This document shows, one piece after another, positions 24,424 through 32,816 of a DNA stretch of 37,631 nucleotides. Position 1 is the stretch's first letter, and every line of letters begins with the position of its first letter. The position numbers were made by a program, and so were the translations under genes. Source of the DNA: Pseudomonadota bacterium. GTDB taxonomy: Bacteria > Pseudomonadota > Gammaproteobacteria > Steroidobacterales > Steroidobacteraceae. Under the pieces are notes generated by a model. It did not search any database. It was given only the letters and a program-made list of their open reading frames with translations, and was not told the DNA's origin. Location: positions 1-37,631 of the forward strand of contig JAJZDW010000030.1 in NCBI GenBank assembly GCA_021851405.1, read 5' to 3'.

Positions 24424-24439
24424 CGGCACAGCTCTTGCT
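24424..24439 (+). promoter_or_regulatory. Sigma-54 (-24/-12) promoter of PEP-CTERM gene 2
   Basis: CGGCACAGCTCTTGCT matches TGGCACG-N4-TTGCW, with GG and GC separated by the required ten bases. The predicted transcript starts near 24450 and has a leader of about 95 bases before the ATG at 24546. Confidence 0.82.
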
Positions 24440-24545
24440 AGCGTCTCCTCGCCCCCCAGGCGCCCCCGAAGCGTGCGGACCGCGTACGGTCCCACCGGAT
24501 TCAGGACGGCGACGGGGATAAAGTAAAACACGGAGACAGATCACG

Positions 24546-25331
24546 ATGCGTACTCGATCCCACGTCCGCCACGCCGCGCTCCTCGCCGGCGGCCTGGCCG
24601 CCAGCCTGCTCGCCACCAGCGCAGCCCTCGCCGGCAGCATGACCGTCAATTACGACTTCAATTCGCTCGCCGCGAATGGCGCAACCTGCACGACGGGCAA
24701 TTGCATTCTCGGCAGCAACACCCAGACCTACACCTCGAACGGCATCACCCTGACGGCGCTGTCCTTCGCCCTCAACGAGGTGGGCGCGTGGCAGGGCAAT
24801 AGCGATGTCTCGCAGCGCTTCGGCGCCGCCGGCAGTGCCGAAGTGGGCCTCGGTGTGGCCTCGGGCAGCGACACGGCGAGCAACGGCAGCTCCCTGGAGA
24901 TCGCCTCGAACGAGTGGCTGGTCCTCGACATCAGCAACCTGCTCCAGGGCGGCTACACCAGCTTCTCACTCGGTATCGGCTCGATCCAGAGCGGTGAAGG
25001 CGGCCAGGTGGACGTGTTTTCGCCGAGCACTGCGCTCAGCGGCACCGTGGGCAACTACTGGTTCAACCCGAGCGATCTGTCACGGCTGGCGGCGGTCACG
25101 TCGAACACCGGTGGTGTGCTGCAGAACATCGCGCTCACTGGGCTGACCCAGAATTACCTGGTGATCACGGCCGACAATCCGTCGGCGCCCGCCGGGAACG
25201 TGCTCGTGACGAACCTCAGCGCCACCGCGCCGGCGACCCAGACGCCGGAGCCGGGCTCACTGGCACTGCTCGCCGCGGGACTCGCCGCCGTGGGGCTCGC
25301 GCTCGGCGCTCGTCGCCGTCAGCGCGGCTGA
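24546..25331 (+). CDS. PEP-CTERM sorting-domain exported protein (2)
   Basis: 261 residues. Signal peptide LLAGGLAASLLATSAALA, then a beta-rich domain of about 200 residues rich in Ser, Gly and Asn with one Cys pair (TCTTGNC). The C-terminus is a complete sorting signal: TPEPGSLALLAAG, a helix (LAAVGLALG) and the basic tail ARRRQRG. It is a likely exosortase substrate delivered to the cell surface or biofilm matrix. It is driven by the sigma-54 promoter at 24424–24439 and followed by a clear intrinsic terminator, so it is a single-gene unit. The function of the mature domain is not recognisable. Confidence 0.93.
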   Translation: MRTRSHVRHAALLAGGLAASLLATSAALAGSMTVNYDFNSLAANGATCTTGNCILGSNTQTYTSNGITLTALSFALNEVGAWQGNSDVSQRFGAAGSAEVGLGVASGSDTASNGSSLEIASNEWLVLDISNLLQGGYTSFSLGIGSIQSGEGGQVDVFSPSTALSGTVGNYWFNPSDLSRLAAVTSNTGGVLQNIALTGLTQNYLVITADNPSAPAGNVLVTNLSATAPATQTPEPGSLALLAAGLAAVGLALGARRRQRG

Positions 25332-25372
25332 TTAGCGCGAATCTGCATCGATCCGCGCGGATCGGGCTGCAG

Positions 25373-25405
25373 CGGGTCGGCCGGCACTGTCGGCCGACCC
25401 GTTTT
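25373..25405 (+). terminator. Intrinsic terminator after PEP-CTERM gene 2
   Basis: Eleven-base perfect arms CGGGTCGGCCG and CGGCCGACCCG around a seven-base loop (GCACTGT), directly followed by TTTTCGTT. This is the clearest Rho-independent terminator in the window. A 16-base palindrome (CGATCCGCGCGGATCG, 25349–25364) precedes it. Confidence 0.88.
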
Positions 25406-25558
25406 CGTTGGCCGGCGCGAAACCTGATCGGCCGCCACGCCTGCCACCGCACGGGTTCAGCGCTCAAGGCCCCCCGCTCCGCCAGCGCGCTGAGCGTCAC
25501 GCGGGCCACGCTGCAGCACTCAGTGGCGGAGCATCTTCGTCCGAGACACCTTTCCGCT

Positions 25559-26656
25559 TCAGTCCCGACCCGCATCCGGTTGGCTGAGCGCGCTCGACGT
25601 GTCTGCCGGTTCACGAGGCCGCCCGTCGAAGATGGCATTGACAGACTCTTTGATCCTGACGCGAAACGCCTGATCAATCGCTTCGAAACGCGCTCGCGCC
25701 GCCTGCCCGAACGCCTCTCGCTCGGTCTGCGACATTGACAGGGCGCGGCGAATCTTGCGCTCCAGATCGTCGTGATTGACGAAGTAACGCTTCCCGATGC
25801 CCATGGGCTCTGTGCGTTCGACCTCCGCCAGCAGGCCCGTATCCGGCGTCACGAGTTCATTCATGGGCGGGGCATCAATCGTGATGATCACGCCCCCCAC
25901 ACTCAGGCCCTCGAGGATAATGTGGCCGAACCCTTCCGCCTCGCTCGGGCACAGATAGAGGGCGCTACTGCTCTGCAAGCGTCGCAGCGTCTCCTCGTCC
26001 ATGCGCTCGGTCACGATTTCGATGTTGGACACCGGCGCGCGCTCACGCCAAGGCAGAGTGCGGCCGAAATAATTATGCGGCCGCCGCAACACCCGCAAGA
26101 GCGGCCAGCCCGGATTTCGGGCCCAGACATCGAGCACGGCGTCAGTTCCCTTGCCCGTACTGGAGCCGGCAACGTGCAAACCCACCTCCGCCTTCGGACC
26201 GGTCAACCCAGGCACCCGTCGATCCTCGCTGGTCCACCCGAGCATGTGCACCGCGCACCCGAGTTGTGAAAACAGACGATGCGCCAGGCGCGTCTTCGCC
26301 CATACCTCAGGGATCCCCGCCAAGTGCGCCATCGAGGTCGAGGCGAAGCACTCCTGATTCGGAATCAGGACATTACGCCGGGCGAGCCAGAAGTACCCCG
26401 GCTGTAACTCCTCCAGATGGATATTCAGCTCATATGGCGGACGGACACCCGCCCGTGAGACCGCCTTGCCAAAGCGACTGGCGTGCAAGCGCATCCCGGC
26501 CCGAGCCGCGAACGACAGAGTCTGCACACCGCAGTAGCGCCGGTTGAGAAAAACCCTGCAACCTTCTGCCTCGAGCACCTCCCGCAGCAGCGCAATATCG
26601 CGACTCAACCCGCCGCCGTTGTCCCAGCCGATGATATTGACCGATCGCTTCATCAT
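25559..26656 (-). CDS. Glycosyltransferase, GT4-like (GT-B fold)
   Basis: 365 residues. The C-terminal nucleotide-sugar-binding half contains the GT4 signature CPSEAEGFGHIILEGLSVGG (residues about 238–257), with the two glutamates spaced as in the E-x7-E motif, followed by a loop (APPMNELVTPDTGLL). The N-terminal half begins with a Rossmann-type segment (SVNIIGWDNGGGLSRD) that would bind the acceptor. It probably adds a sugar in surface or exopolysaccharide synthesis, which would fit the surrounding PEP-CTERM genes because those proteins are usually linked to exopolysaccharide systems. It stands between the terminator of PEP-CTERM gene 2 and the GGDEF–EAL gene on the same strand. Donor and acceptor are unknown. 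Confidence 0.85.
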   Translation of the reverse strand: MMKRSVNIIGWDNGGGLSRDIALLREVLEAEGCRVFLNRRYCGVQTLSFAARAGMRLHASRFGKAVSRAGVRPPYELNIHLEELQPGYFWLARRNVLIPNQECFASTSMAHLAGIPEVWAKTRLAHRLFSQLGCAVHMLGWTSEDRRVPGLTGPKAEVGLHVAGSSTGKGTDAVLDVWARNPGWPLLRVLRRPHNYFGRTLPWRERAPVSNIEIVTERMDEETLRRLQSSSALYLCPSEAEGFGHIILEGLSVGGVIITIDAPPMNELVTPDTGLLAEVERTEPMGIGKRYFVNHDDLERKIRRALSMSQTEREAFGQAARARFEAIDQAFRVRIKESVNAIFDGRPREPADTSSALSQPDAGRD

Positions 26657-26779
26657 TGAAAACGCCTGTACCGCGGCACACCTTCAGGTGCACGTCCGTC
26701 GAAACCACACGCAACGCTCGAGGACCGGACTCGATGCTCTGGAGCGCCGGATTTGGCCATCCCTGACGACACCGCGTGC

Positions 26780-29650
26780 TCAAAGCTGCAACTGCCCAAT
26801 CGGCTCGGGCTTGGCGACGAAGTAACCTTGCGCAAAATCGACCCCGATGCGCCCGAGCTCATCGAGCACCGACTGCACTTCCACGCACTCTGCGACCGTT
26901 TCGATGCCAAGCGTGCGGCCGACCTTGCAGACCGCCTCCACCATGCTGCGGTCGACCGGATCATCCGCGATGCGCCGCACGAACTGGCCGTCGATCTTCA
27001 GGTAATCCACCGGCAGGCTCTTCAGATACATGAACGAGGAGAGTCCGGTGCCGAAATCATCGAGCGAGAACTTGCAGCCGCGAGTCTTCAACTCGCGCAT
27101 GACGAAGGCGACATTGGAGAGATTGGTCACGGCCGCAGTCTCCGTGATCTCGAAGCACAGCGCGCCCGCGAGCGCGGTGTCCTCGACGTGCTGCATGACG
27201 AAGTCGATGAATGACTGATCGTTCAGCGAGGTCCCGGAGAGATTCACCGCGAGCAGCGGCAGCGCCTTACCCTGCTCACGCCATTCGGTGAGGCACCGGA
27301 TCGCGCAACTGACCACCCAGCGGTCGATCACCGACATCACGTTGTAGCGCTCGGCGGCCGGGATGAATTCCCCGGGCGGCACCAGCCGCCCATCGTCATC
27401 GCGCAGGCGCACCAGCAATTCGTTGAACGAGGGACCGGGCCGCTCGGTGACCGGTCGGATCGGCTGAAAGTACAGCTCGAGCCGATTCTCCTCCGCGGCA
27501 CGCGTCACTCGCGCCACCCAGTGCATCTCGCGATGGCGCGGATGACTCAAGCCATCCGCCTCGTACAGATGAATGCGATTGCGGCCCTCATCCTTGGCTG
27601 CATAGCAGGCGATGTCGGCCGCACTCATCACATTCGCGACACTCTCGGTGTCGGAGCTGATCTGCACGATACCGACGCTCGCGCCCACCGACAGCGTCGT
27701 GGCGCCCCAGGTGAAGCGGAAATCGCGGATGGCCTGACGCACGCTCTCAGCGATGCGCGTGGACTGCTCCACGGTACAGTTCTCGAGCAGCACCCCGAAC
27801 TCATCCCCGCCGAGACGCGCGATCGTGTCTGCGGCGCGGACTCGCGACTGCAGCAGTCCGGTGACGTCGCGCAGCAGTCGGTCGCCGGCTTGGTGGCCGC
27901 AGGTATCGTTGACCACCTTGAACTGATCGAGATCGACGTACAGCAGCGCGTGCACGCCCTCCCCGCGCTGGGCCGTCAACACCGTCGCATGCAGGCGATT
28001 ATCGAATTCGCGGCGGTTGATCAGGCCGGTGAGCGCATCGTGGCTGGCCTGGTACGAAAGCGCCCGCTTCAGCCGCCGCTCCCGGGTCACGTCATGGAAC
28101 ACCATCACCGCACCGATCACCCGACCGGAGCGGTCGCAAATCGGCGCGGCGCTCTCCTGGATCGCCACTTCATGGCCGGCGCGCGTCACCAATACGGCCT
28201 GCTCAGTGGCGGCATTGCGGCGCGCCTTGCCGAGCACGCACAGCAGTGGGTTGTCGATCGGATCGCGACTGACCTCATCGATCAACGTGAGCACCTCGCC
28301 GATCGGACGGCCGCGCGCCTCATCGAGCCGCCAGGCGGTGAGATTCTCCGCGACCGGATTGATGTAATCGATGTGTCCCTCGGCGTCGGTGCTAATGACC
28401 GCATCGCCGATGGACTGCAGCGTCACCTGCGCGCGCTCCTTCTCGGCGAAGATCTGCTGCTCGGCGCGCTTGCGCTCGGTGATGTCGGTAATCGCGCCTT
28501 CGTAGCTGACGATCCGCCCCGACGCATCGCGCACCGCGCGCGCATTTTCGAACACCACCACCGGCTGGCCGTCGCTGCGGCGCAGGACGAACTCGGCGTT
28601 GCGGATCTCGCCCTGCGTTTCGACTTGGTGAATGAAGTGGGCACGGTCCTCGGGGTTCCAGTAGAGCGTCGAGACGTCGCGCATGGCGTAGAGCTGCTCG
28701 GCGTGCTCGTAGCCGAGAATGGCGACGAACGCCGGGTTCACGGACTTCAGTCGCCCGTCCCGTCCGCTCTGGTACACGCCCTCGACGATGCTCTCGAAGA
28801 GACCCCGGTACTTCGCCTCACTGGTGCGCAGCGCCTCTTCGGCGAGGCGGCGCGCGATGGCGATGCCGGCAATCTGAGCCGCATGAGCGAGGATGCGCAG
28901 CTCCCGCTGCCCCGGCAGCCCCGCGGTGGAGTGATACACCCCAAGGCACCCCAACACCCGCCCGTCGGCGTCCTTGATCGGCGTCGACCAGGAGGCATTG
29001 AGTCCCGCGGCGCGGGCCTGCTCGCGATGCCGCTCCCAGAACGGATCCTTGGCCACATCCGCCACCAGCACCTGGCGGCCGAGGCATACCGCCGCGGCAC
29101 ACGAGCCGTTGCGGATGTCGATGGCGCTGTGTTCGAGCGCGGCGCGCAGCGTCGCGCTCATCTTCGGGGCGACGACATACTCGAACGAGTGCCCCTCCGG
29201 GGCGAGCACCGAAATCGCCCCCAGGGTACCGACACCCACCGATTCGATGAAATGCGTGACGGACGAGAGCGCCTGCGCGAGCGGGACGTTCGCGGTCAGC
29301 TGCTCGAATACTTCGCGCTCGGCGCGCGCGACGCGCTCGGTGAGTTCCGACTCGTGTGCCCGGTAGGCGAGCTCCGCGGCCTCATCGGCCATCAGCCGCA
29401 TCGACTGCACGATGCCGCGCCGTTCGGCATCCATGGCCTCGAACTGCTGGCTGACGAGATTCAGGACGACGGTGAGATCCGGCGCCTCAGCCCCGCTGCG
29501 CAGTGAGGCCTCGCGGACCAGGGAGCGAACCTGCGGATGCAGACCGACGTCCGCAGCCACGCCGAGCTCTGCCCGCACGATCGTGGTCGAGGCAGTGGAG
29601 AGCACCTGGGTACTCTCGGACGGCGACGCGTCTCGGTCGGGGGAAGGCAT
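26780..29650 (-). CDS. GAF–PAS–PAS–GGDEF–EAL cyclic-di-GMP enzyme
   Basis: 956 residues from the ATG; a GTG two codons upstream is possible. Domains in order: N-terminal helical region (1–120), GAF (about 120–260, with NGSCAAAVCLGRQVLVADV), PAS (about 275–400), a second PAS (about 405–525), GGDEF (about 535–700) and EAL (about 705–950). The GGDEF motif is intact (RLGGDEFGVLLEN) and an inhibitory RxxD site (RAAD) lies five residues before it. The EAL motif reads ELL in NELLVRL, but the other catalytic segments are present (FEITETAA, DDFGTGLSS, LKIDGQFV), so phosphodiesterase activity is still likely. The protein is soluble, with no membrane segment. It should tune c-di-GMP in response to signals sensed by GAF/PAS, which often governs matrix production. 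Confidence 0.93.
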   Translation of the reverse strand: MPSPDRDASPSESTQVLSTASTTIVRAELGVAADVGLHPQVRSLVREASLRSGAEAPDLTVVLNLVSQQFEAMDAERRGIVQSMRLMADEAAELAYRAHESELTERVARAEREVFEQLTANVPLAQALSSVTHFIESVGVGTLGAISVLAPEGHSFEYVVAPKMSATLRAALEHSAIDIRNGSCAAAVCLGRQVLVADVAKDPFWERHREQARAAGLNASWSTPIKDADGRVLGCLGVYHSTAGLPGQRELRILAHAAQIAGIAIARRLAEEALRTSEAKYRGLFESIVEGVYQSGRDGRLKSVNPAFVAILGYEHAEQLYAMRDVSTLYWNPEDRAHFIHQVETQGEIRNAEFVLRRSDGQPVVVFENARAVRDASGRIVSYEGAITDITERKRAEQQIFAEKERAQVTLQSIGDAVISTDAEGHIDYINPVAENLTAWRLDEARGRPIGEVLTLIDEVSRDPIDNPLLCVLGKARRNAATEQAVLVTRAGHEVAIQESAAPICDRSGRVIGAVMVFHDVTRERRLKRALSYQASHDALTGLINRREFDNRLHATVLTAQRGEGVHALLYVDLDQFKVVNDTCGHQAGDRLLRDVTGLLQSRVRAADTIARLGGDEFGVLLENCTVEQSTRIAESVRQAIRDFRFTWGATTLSVGASVGIVQISSDTESVANVMSAADIACYAAKDEGRNRIHLYEADGLSHPRHREMHWVARVTRAAEENRLELYFQPIRPVTERPGPSFNELLVRLRDDDGRLVPPGEFIPAAERYNVMSVIDRWVVSCAIRCLTEWREQGKALPLLAVNLSGTSLNDQSFIDFVMQHVEDTALAGALCFEITETAAVTNLSNVAFVMRELKTRGCKFSLDDFGTGLSSFMYLKSLPVDYLKIDGQFVRRIADDPVDRSMVEAVCKVGRTLGIETVAECVEVQSVLDELGRIGVDFAQGYFVAKPEPIGQLQL

Positions 29651-30010
29651 GAGCACTCGGGTGCGTCAGTGGTGGGACTCAGATACGCTCAGGCCCGCGC
29701 CGCAGGGCGCGCGGTTCGGCGACGCGAGGGCGCCTCGGCGCTGCCCCATAGCGGTCTCTCCCAGTCTGCATGGCTCGGTGCCTTTGTGGCGCCCACCCTA
29801 GGGCTTCTTATGCCGCCGACAGTAGCGCGTCCGGCCCAAGACGCGCATCCCGCAGGGTGTAAAACCGTGAAATTCGGCGCGTTTTTCTGAAATCAGGGAG
29901 CCCCGGGAGGCGCGAATGCACCTTGAATGCTCGCCGCGTTCGACCCCAGGTACAGGGATTGCGCATCCCGTGACCCTTCGCCAGGGGCTGACGGACTCAG
30001 AGGCGGTGTT
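29651..30010. other. 360-base gene-free interval upstream of the GGDEF–EAL gene
   Basis: Contains the promoter of the GGDEF–EAL gene and the downstream region of the CopG-type gene. A TGTAAAA occurs at 29858–29864, but it lacks the TGTC half seen at the PEP-CTERM genes and no -24/-12 promoter follows. No gene, RNA or riboswitch was recognised. Confidence 0.4.
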
Positions 30011-30289
30011 TCAGGGCCTACGCACCTGATCGGAAAGCCACGCCTTGATCAGCGATTGATAGGGCATATCCCTGCGGTTGGCCTCAATCTTGATGCGCTC
30101 CAGCAGCCCGAGCGGCAATCGCAGCGAAATCGTTTGCGTCGATGGTTTCAGATTCGGCAACCGGACCGGTTCCGCACGGCTCCAGTCCACGTACTCGGTA
30201 GATTCGTGCGTTTCCCAGAACTCCCGTTCCTCAGCCTCACTCGTGAACGCCGGAACCGCCTTTTTGGGACGTGCCGCCCCTGGCCTCAT
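30011..30289 (-). CDS. CopG/BrnA-like antitoxin, orphan
   Basis: 92 residues from the ATG; an in-frame TTG three codons earlier is possible. The sequence EFWETHESTEYVDWS then NLKPSTQTISLRLPLGLLERIKIEANRRDMPYQSLIKAWLSDQV matches the CopG-antitoxin family: a short toxin-binding segment followed by a ribbon-helix-helix DNA-binding fold. Such genes normally accompany a BrnT-like or other RNase toxin. Here the expected toxin is absent; a fragment of the srkA 3' end ends 27 bases upstream instead. It may therefore be an orphan left behind by a rearrangement, or act in trans. Confidence 0.82.
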   Translation of the reverse strand: MRPGAARPKKAVPAFTSEAEEREFWETHESTEYVDWSRAEPVRLPNLKPSTQTISLRLPLGLLERIKIEANRRDMPYQSLIKAWLSDQVRRP

Positions 30290-30315
30290 GCCCGTCAAGC
30301 CCCACCACGACCCGA

Positions 30316-30489
30316 TTACCGCGCCAGCCGCGGCGGCTCATCGACGGCAGCGAGCGGCTCGGCCAGATCTCGCAGGTACCCCTTCCAGTGGCGCGGCTCG
30401 CCAAACCAGGGGAAGGCGTGTGGGAAGACCAGGGCGGACCTGAGCTCGCACCCCCATGCCGCATGGTGAAGCATGCGCAGCGCGCACGG
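30316..30489 (-). pseudogene. Fragment of srkA (3' end only)
   Basis: The minus-strand translation ALRMLHHAAWGCE…FPHAFPWFGEPRHW…GYLRDLAEPLAAVDEPP…LAR aligns with the last 55 residues of the intact SrkA encoded at 31766–32794; I count 42 identities. Homology begins abruptly at ALRM and ends at the stop codon. No start or catalytic region is present. Together with the intact gene it brackets the third PEP-CTERM gene. Confidence 0.85.
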
Positions 30490-30503
30490 CCCGTCCGCCG
30501 ACC

Positions 30504-30523
30504 TCTGGGGGCGCCCCCCCAGA
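30504..30523 (-). terminator. Hairpin downstream of PEP-CTERM gene 3
   Basis: TCTGGGGG and CCCCCAGA enclose a four-base loop about 30 bases beyond the PEP-CTERM stop. There is no T-run; the terminator role is inferred from position. Confidence 0.4.
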
Positions 30524-30550
30524 AGAGACTGCCCATTCGGCGGGTGGGGG

Positions 30551-31339
30551 TCAGGACCGGATCGTGGCGGATCGCCGCTTGCGCATGACCCAGAGCATCC
30601 CGAGCAGGCCCGCCCCAAAGAGCACACCGCTCGCGGGTTCCGGTACCGAACTCGTGGGAGTCTCGAACAAGCCGAGCTTAAGGTCCACGGCCGGAGACTG
30701 CCAATTCGAATCAGTAGCCGAAAACAGCGTGGTATTCGTACTGGCGTTGTAGACGAAATTATTAGTAATACTGAACGCCGGATTGATGTTGACTAACTCG
30801 TGCCCGCCCGCGACGGCACCACTCGCCGAGAAGTTGCCGGGAATCACCACGGAAACATTAAACGTACCGCCCGGATCGAGGAAACCAAACGGATTGGCAA
30901 CCAAGTCCAGCGCATCGAATCCCTGGAACGGCAGGGTCACCAGATGATTCTGTTCATTCGTGCTGGGACCGACAGGGGTCGCCAGCGTCTGGTACATGAA
31001 CCGCCAATCCCCGGTCACATTCAACGGCAACGAAGACGGCAGGGGATTGGGTAGCGAACCGCTGCCCAGTTGCGCATCACCGGTCAGCACGAAACTCCCG
31101 GGCACCGGTACGTAATTGAAACCCAAACTCGTACCGAAGCTTCCGGCTCCGGTCACGGTCATACTGTTGCTGTAAGTCATCTGCGCCTGCGAGAAATCGG
31201 GGCCAAAATTCAGGGTGAATGAGGTGTCACGCTGCGTCTGCAGGAGAGTGGCGTAGGCCACCGCAGGGGCCAGGCCGAGAACGGAGAAGACGATGGAGCT
31301 GCCCAGGAGCACCATACCCTCGGTTATTTTTCTCATCAT
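30551..31339 (-). CDS. PEP-CTERM sorting-domain exported protein (3)
   Basis: 262 residues from the first of two adjacent ATGs, preceded by GGAGG at six bases. Signal peptide IVFSVLGLAPAVAYA, then a beta-rich Asn/Ser/Thr-rich domain without Cys. The sorting signal is SVPEPASGVLFGAG, a helix (LLGMLWVM) and the basic tail RKRRS. It is an expected exosortase substrate. It is controlled by the sigma-54 promoter at 31405–31420 with its motif at 31483–31500. The gene is visibly less GC-rich than its neighbours (for example AAATTATTAGTAATACTG on the plus strand) and sits between the intact srkA and the srkA 3' fragment, consistent with arrival by recombination. Confidence 0.92.
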   Translation of the reverse strand: MMRKITEGMVLLGSSIVFSVLGLAPAVAYATLLQTQRDTSFTLNFGPDFSQAQMTYSNSMTVTGAGSFGTSLGFNYVPVPGSFVLTGDAQLGSGSLPNPLPSSLPLNVTGDWRFMYQTLATPVGPSTNEQNHLVTLPFQGFDALDLVANPFGFLDPGGTFNVSVVIPGNFSASGAVAGGHELVNINPAFSITNNFVYNASTNTTLFSATDSNWQSPAVDLKLGLFETPTSSVPEPASGVLFGAGLLGMLWVMRKRRSATIRS

Positions 31340-31404
31340 TGAGCGCCTCCACGATTGAGTTTTGCGCGCATCACGCGGCACGGTCATACCGAACGCAACC
31401 GCGC

Positions 31405-31420
31405 TGCAACTTCCGTACCT
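31405..31420 (-). promoter_or_regulatory. Sigma-54 (-24/-12) promoter of PEP-CTERM gene 3
   Basis: On the minus strand AGGTACGGAAGTTGCA, against consensus TGGCACG-N4-TTGCW, with GG-N10-GC spacing kept and one change in the -24 box (T for C). The GC element lies about 67 bases before the start codon. Confidence 0.75.
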
Positions 31421-31482
31421 CAAAAATTTATTGTTGAAAATCCTAGACCTATGGTTCAGGTCTCGCGGAACGCAGAGGGGTA

Positions 31483-31500
31483 TGTAAAATTTCGCGACAC
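31483..31500 (-). promoter_or_regulatory. Upstream activator motif TGTC-N9-TACA before PEP-CTERM gene 3
   Basis: GTGTCGCGAAATTTTACA on the minus strand, matching the motif at 24344–24361 at 14 of 18 positions, in the same orientation to the gene and with the same 63-base spacing to the sigma-54 promoter. Confidence 0.75.
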
Positions 31501-31765
31501 GTCCGGGAGTTTTCACAGCGGCGTGCAGAACGCTTTGGGGGATCCGACGGCCCGCGATACGCACACGCGCCCCAGAGTTCCCCTCCCCTATCCCAGGTGC
31601 CGGCGCCTCGCGATGGCGCGAGCGCCTGCGCCCCCCGAGCATCGGGCGTGCGCCAGCGCCTCATGAGCACTCTCTTCACACATCGCGCGGCGGTGCGGGC
31701 GAAGACTTCGTGTCGAGCGCCGCTCGGCTCATTCATTCCTGGTGCCGCGCGTGGGGATACCGCCG

Positions 31766-32794
31766 TCAGCGTGCCAGCAGCGGCGGCTCGTCGATGGCCG
31801 AGAGCTGCTCGGCCAGATCCCGCAGGTACCCCTCCCAGTGGCGCGGCTCGCCGAACCAGGGGAACGCACGCGGGAACGCAGGGTCCGTCCACCGCTCGCA
31901 CACCCAGGCCGCATGGTGCAGCATCCGCAGCGCTCGCAGCGGCTCGATCAGGCGCAGTTCGTGGTAATCCAGGGACGCGAACTGCTCGTACCCGGCCATC
32001 AGCTCGACCCACTGCGCCTGCTGCTCGGCCGGCTCGCCCGAGAGCAGCATCCACAGGTCCTGGATGCGCGGCGCCATGGCGCAGTCATCGAGATCCACGA
32101 AGCGCGGCCCCTGCTCCGCCCAGAGCAGATTGCCCAGGTGACAGTCCCCGTGCACCCGAATCGTGCGCACCGGGGCGACCTCCTCGTACACCCGCTCGAT
32201 GCGCTGCAGCAGCTGATCGCTGAGGCGCGTGTACTGATCCGTGAGCGCCTCCGGCAGCAGCGCCGAGGCGAGCAGCGCACGCTGCGCCTGTTGCCCGTAG
32301 CGCTCCGGATCGATCGCCGGGCGGCGCGCGAACGCCGCTCGCGCGCCCACCTGGTGGATACGGGCGAGCGTGCGGCCGAGCAGTTCGCGCGCGCCCGGCG
32401 CATCGAGCTCCGGCGCCCGCCCGGCCAAGCACTCGAAGGCGGCGAACCGGAAGCCCGCCTGGCGGATCAGCGTGTGTCCCCCGACCTCGAGCGGAGCGGC
32501 CACCGGCAGCTCAGCCTCCGCGAGCTCGGCGGTAAAATCGTGCTCCTCAAGGATCTGCGCATCGCTCCAGCGCCCCGGCCGGTAGAATTTCAGGACCCGG
32601 AACCCGCCGGCCGTGCCTAAGCGGTAGACCCGGTTCTCATAGCTGTTCAGCGCCAGCAGCCGCCCGTCCGGCTCGAGACCCGCGACCTCGGCGGCTTCAA
32701 GCACCTGCTCGGGCGTGAGCTCGGCAAAAGGCTGCAGACCGGCACCGGCTCTCAGGTGTCGGCGCTGGGATTTGTTTATGATTTCGTCTTTCAT
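31766..32794 (-). CDS. srkA: Stress response kinase A (SrkA/RdoA/YihE-type Ser/Thr kinase)
   Basis: 342 residues. The kinase core shows LNSYENRVYRLG, then the ATP-anchoring Lys in FRVLKFYRPGRW (residues about 60–72), the catalytic segment VHGDCHLGNLLW near residue 205 and the metal-binding FVDLDDCAMAPRIQDLW. This is the aminoglycoside-phosphotransferase-like fold of SrkA, which phosphorylates proteins on Ser/Thr and protects against envelope and oxidative stress in E. coli. The start is the ATG of MKDEIINKSQRR. It is divergent from galE with only 22 bases between the start codons. Its last 55 codons are duplicated at 30316–30489. Confidence 0.9.
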   Translation of the reverse strand: MKDEIINKSQRRHLRAGAGLQPFAELTPEQVLEAAEVAGLEPDGRLLALNSYENRVYRLGTAGGFRVLKFYRPGRWSDAQILEEHDFTAELAEAELPVAAPLEVGGHTLIRQAGFRFAAFECLAGRAPELDAPGARELLGRTLARIHQVGARAAFARRPAIDPERYGQQAQRALLASALLPEALTDQYTRLSDQLLQRIERVYEEVAPVRTIRVHGDCHLGNLLWAEQGPRFVDLDDCAMAPRIQDLWMLLSGEPAEQQAQWVELMAGYEQFASLDYHELRLIEPLRALRMLHHAAWVCERWTDPAFPRAFPWFGEPRHWEGYLRDLAEQLSAIDEPPLLAR

Positions 32795-32816
32795 GGACTT
32801 ACGGACACATTCTGGC

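Larger units (their letters stand above)
24183..24545. promoter_or_regulatory. Divergent control region between two PEP-CTERM genes
   Basis: 363 bases containing, from left to right, an imperfect dyad GGTTACAGTGTAAACC (24240–24255), an 18-base activator-type motif (24344–24361), an A/T-rich stretch (24380–24420) that could bend DNA or bind IHF, and a sigma-54 promoter (24424–24439) facing right. No gene was recognised. Confidence 0.7.
31340..31765. promoter_or_regulatory. Control region of PEP-CTERM gene 3
   Basis: 426 bases between the PEP-CTERM start and the srkA stop. It holds the sigma-54 promoter (31405–31420), an A/T-rich stretch (31421–31440) and the TGTC-N9-TACA motif (31483–31500). 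The part beyond 31510 shows no gene or structure I can support. Confidence 0.65.

Noticed and set aside
29858-29875. Third copy of the PEP-CTERM activator motif before the GGDEF–EAL gene
   Set aside because: Only TGTAAA is present; the TGTC half and a sigma-54 promoter at the expected spacing are missing.
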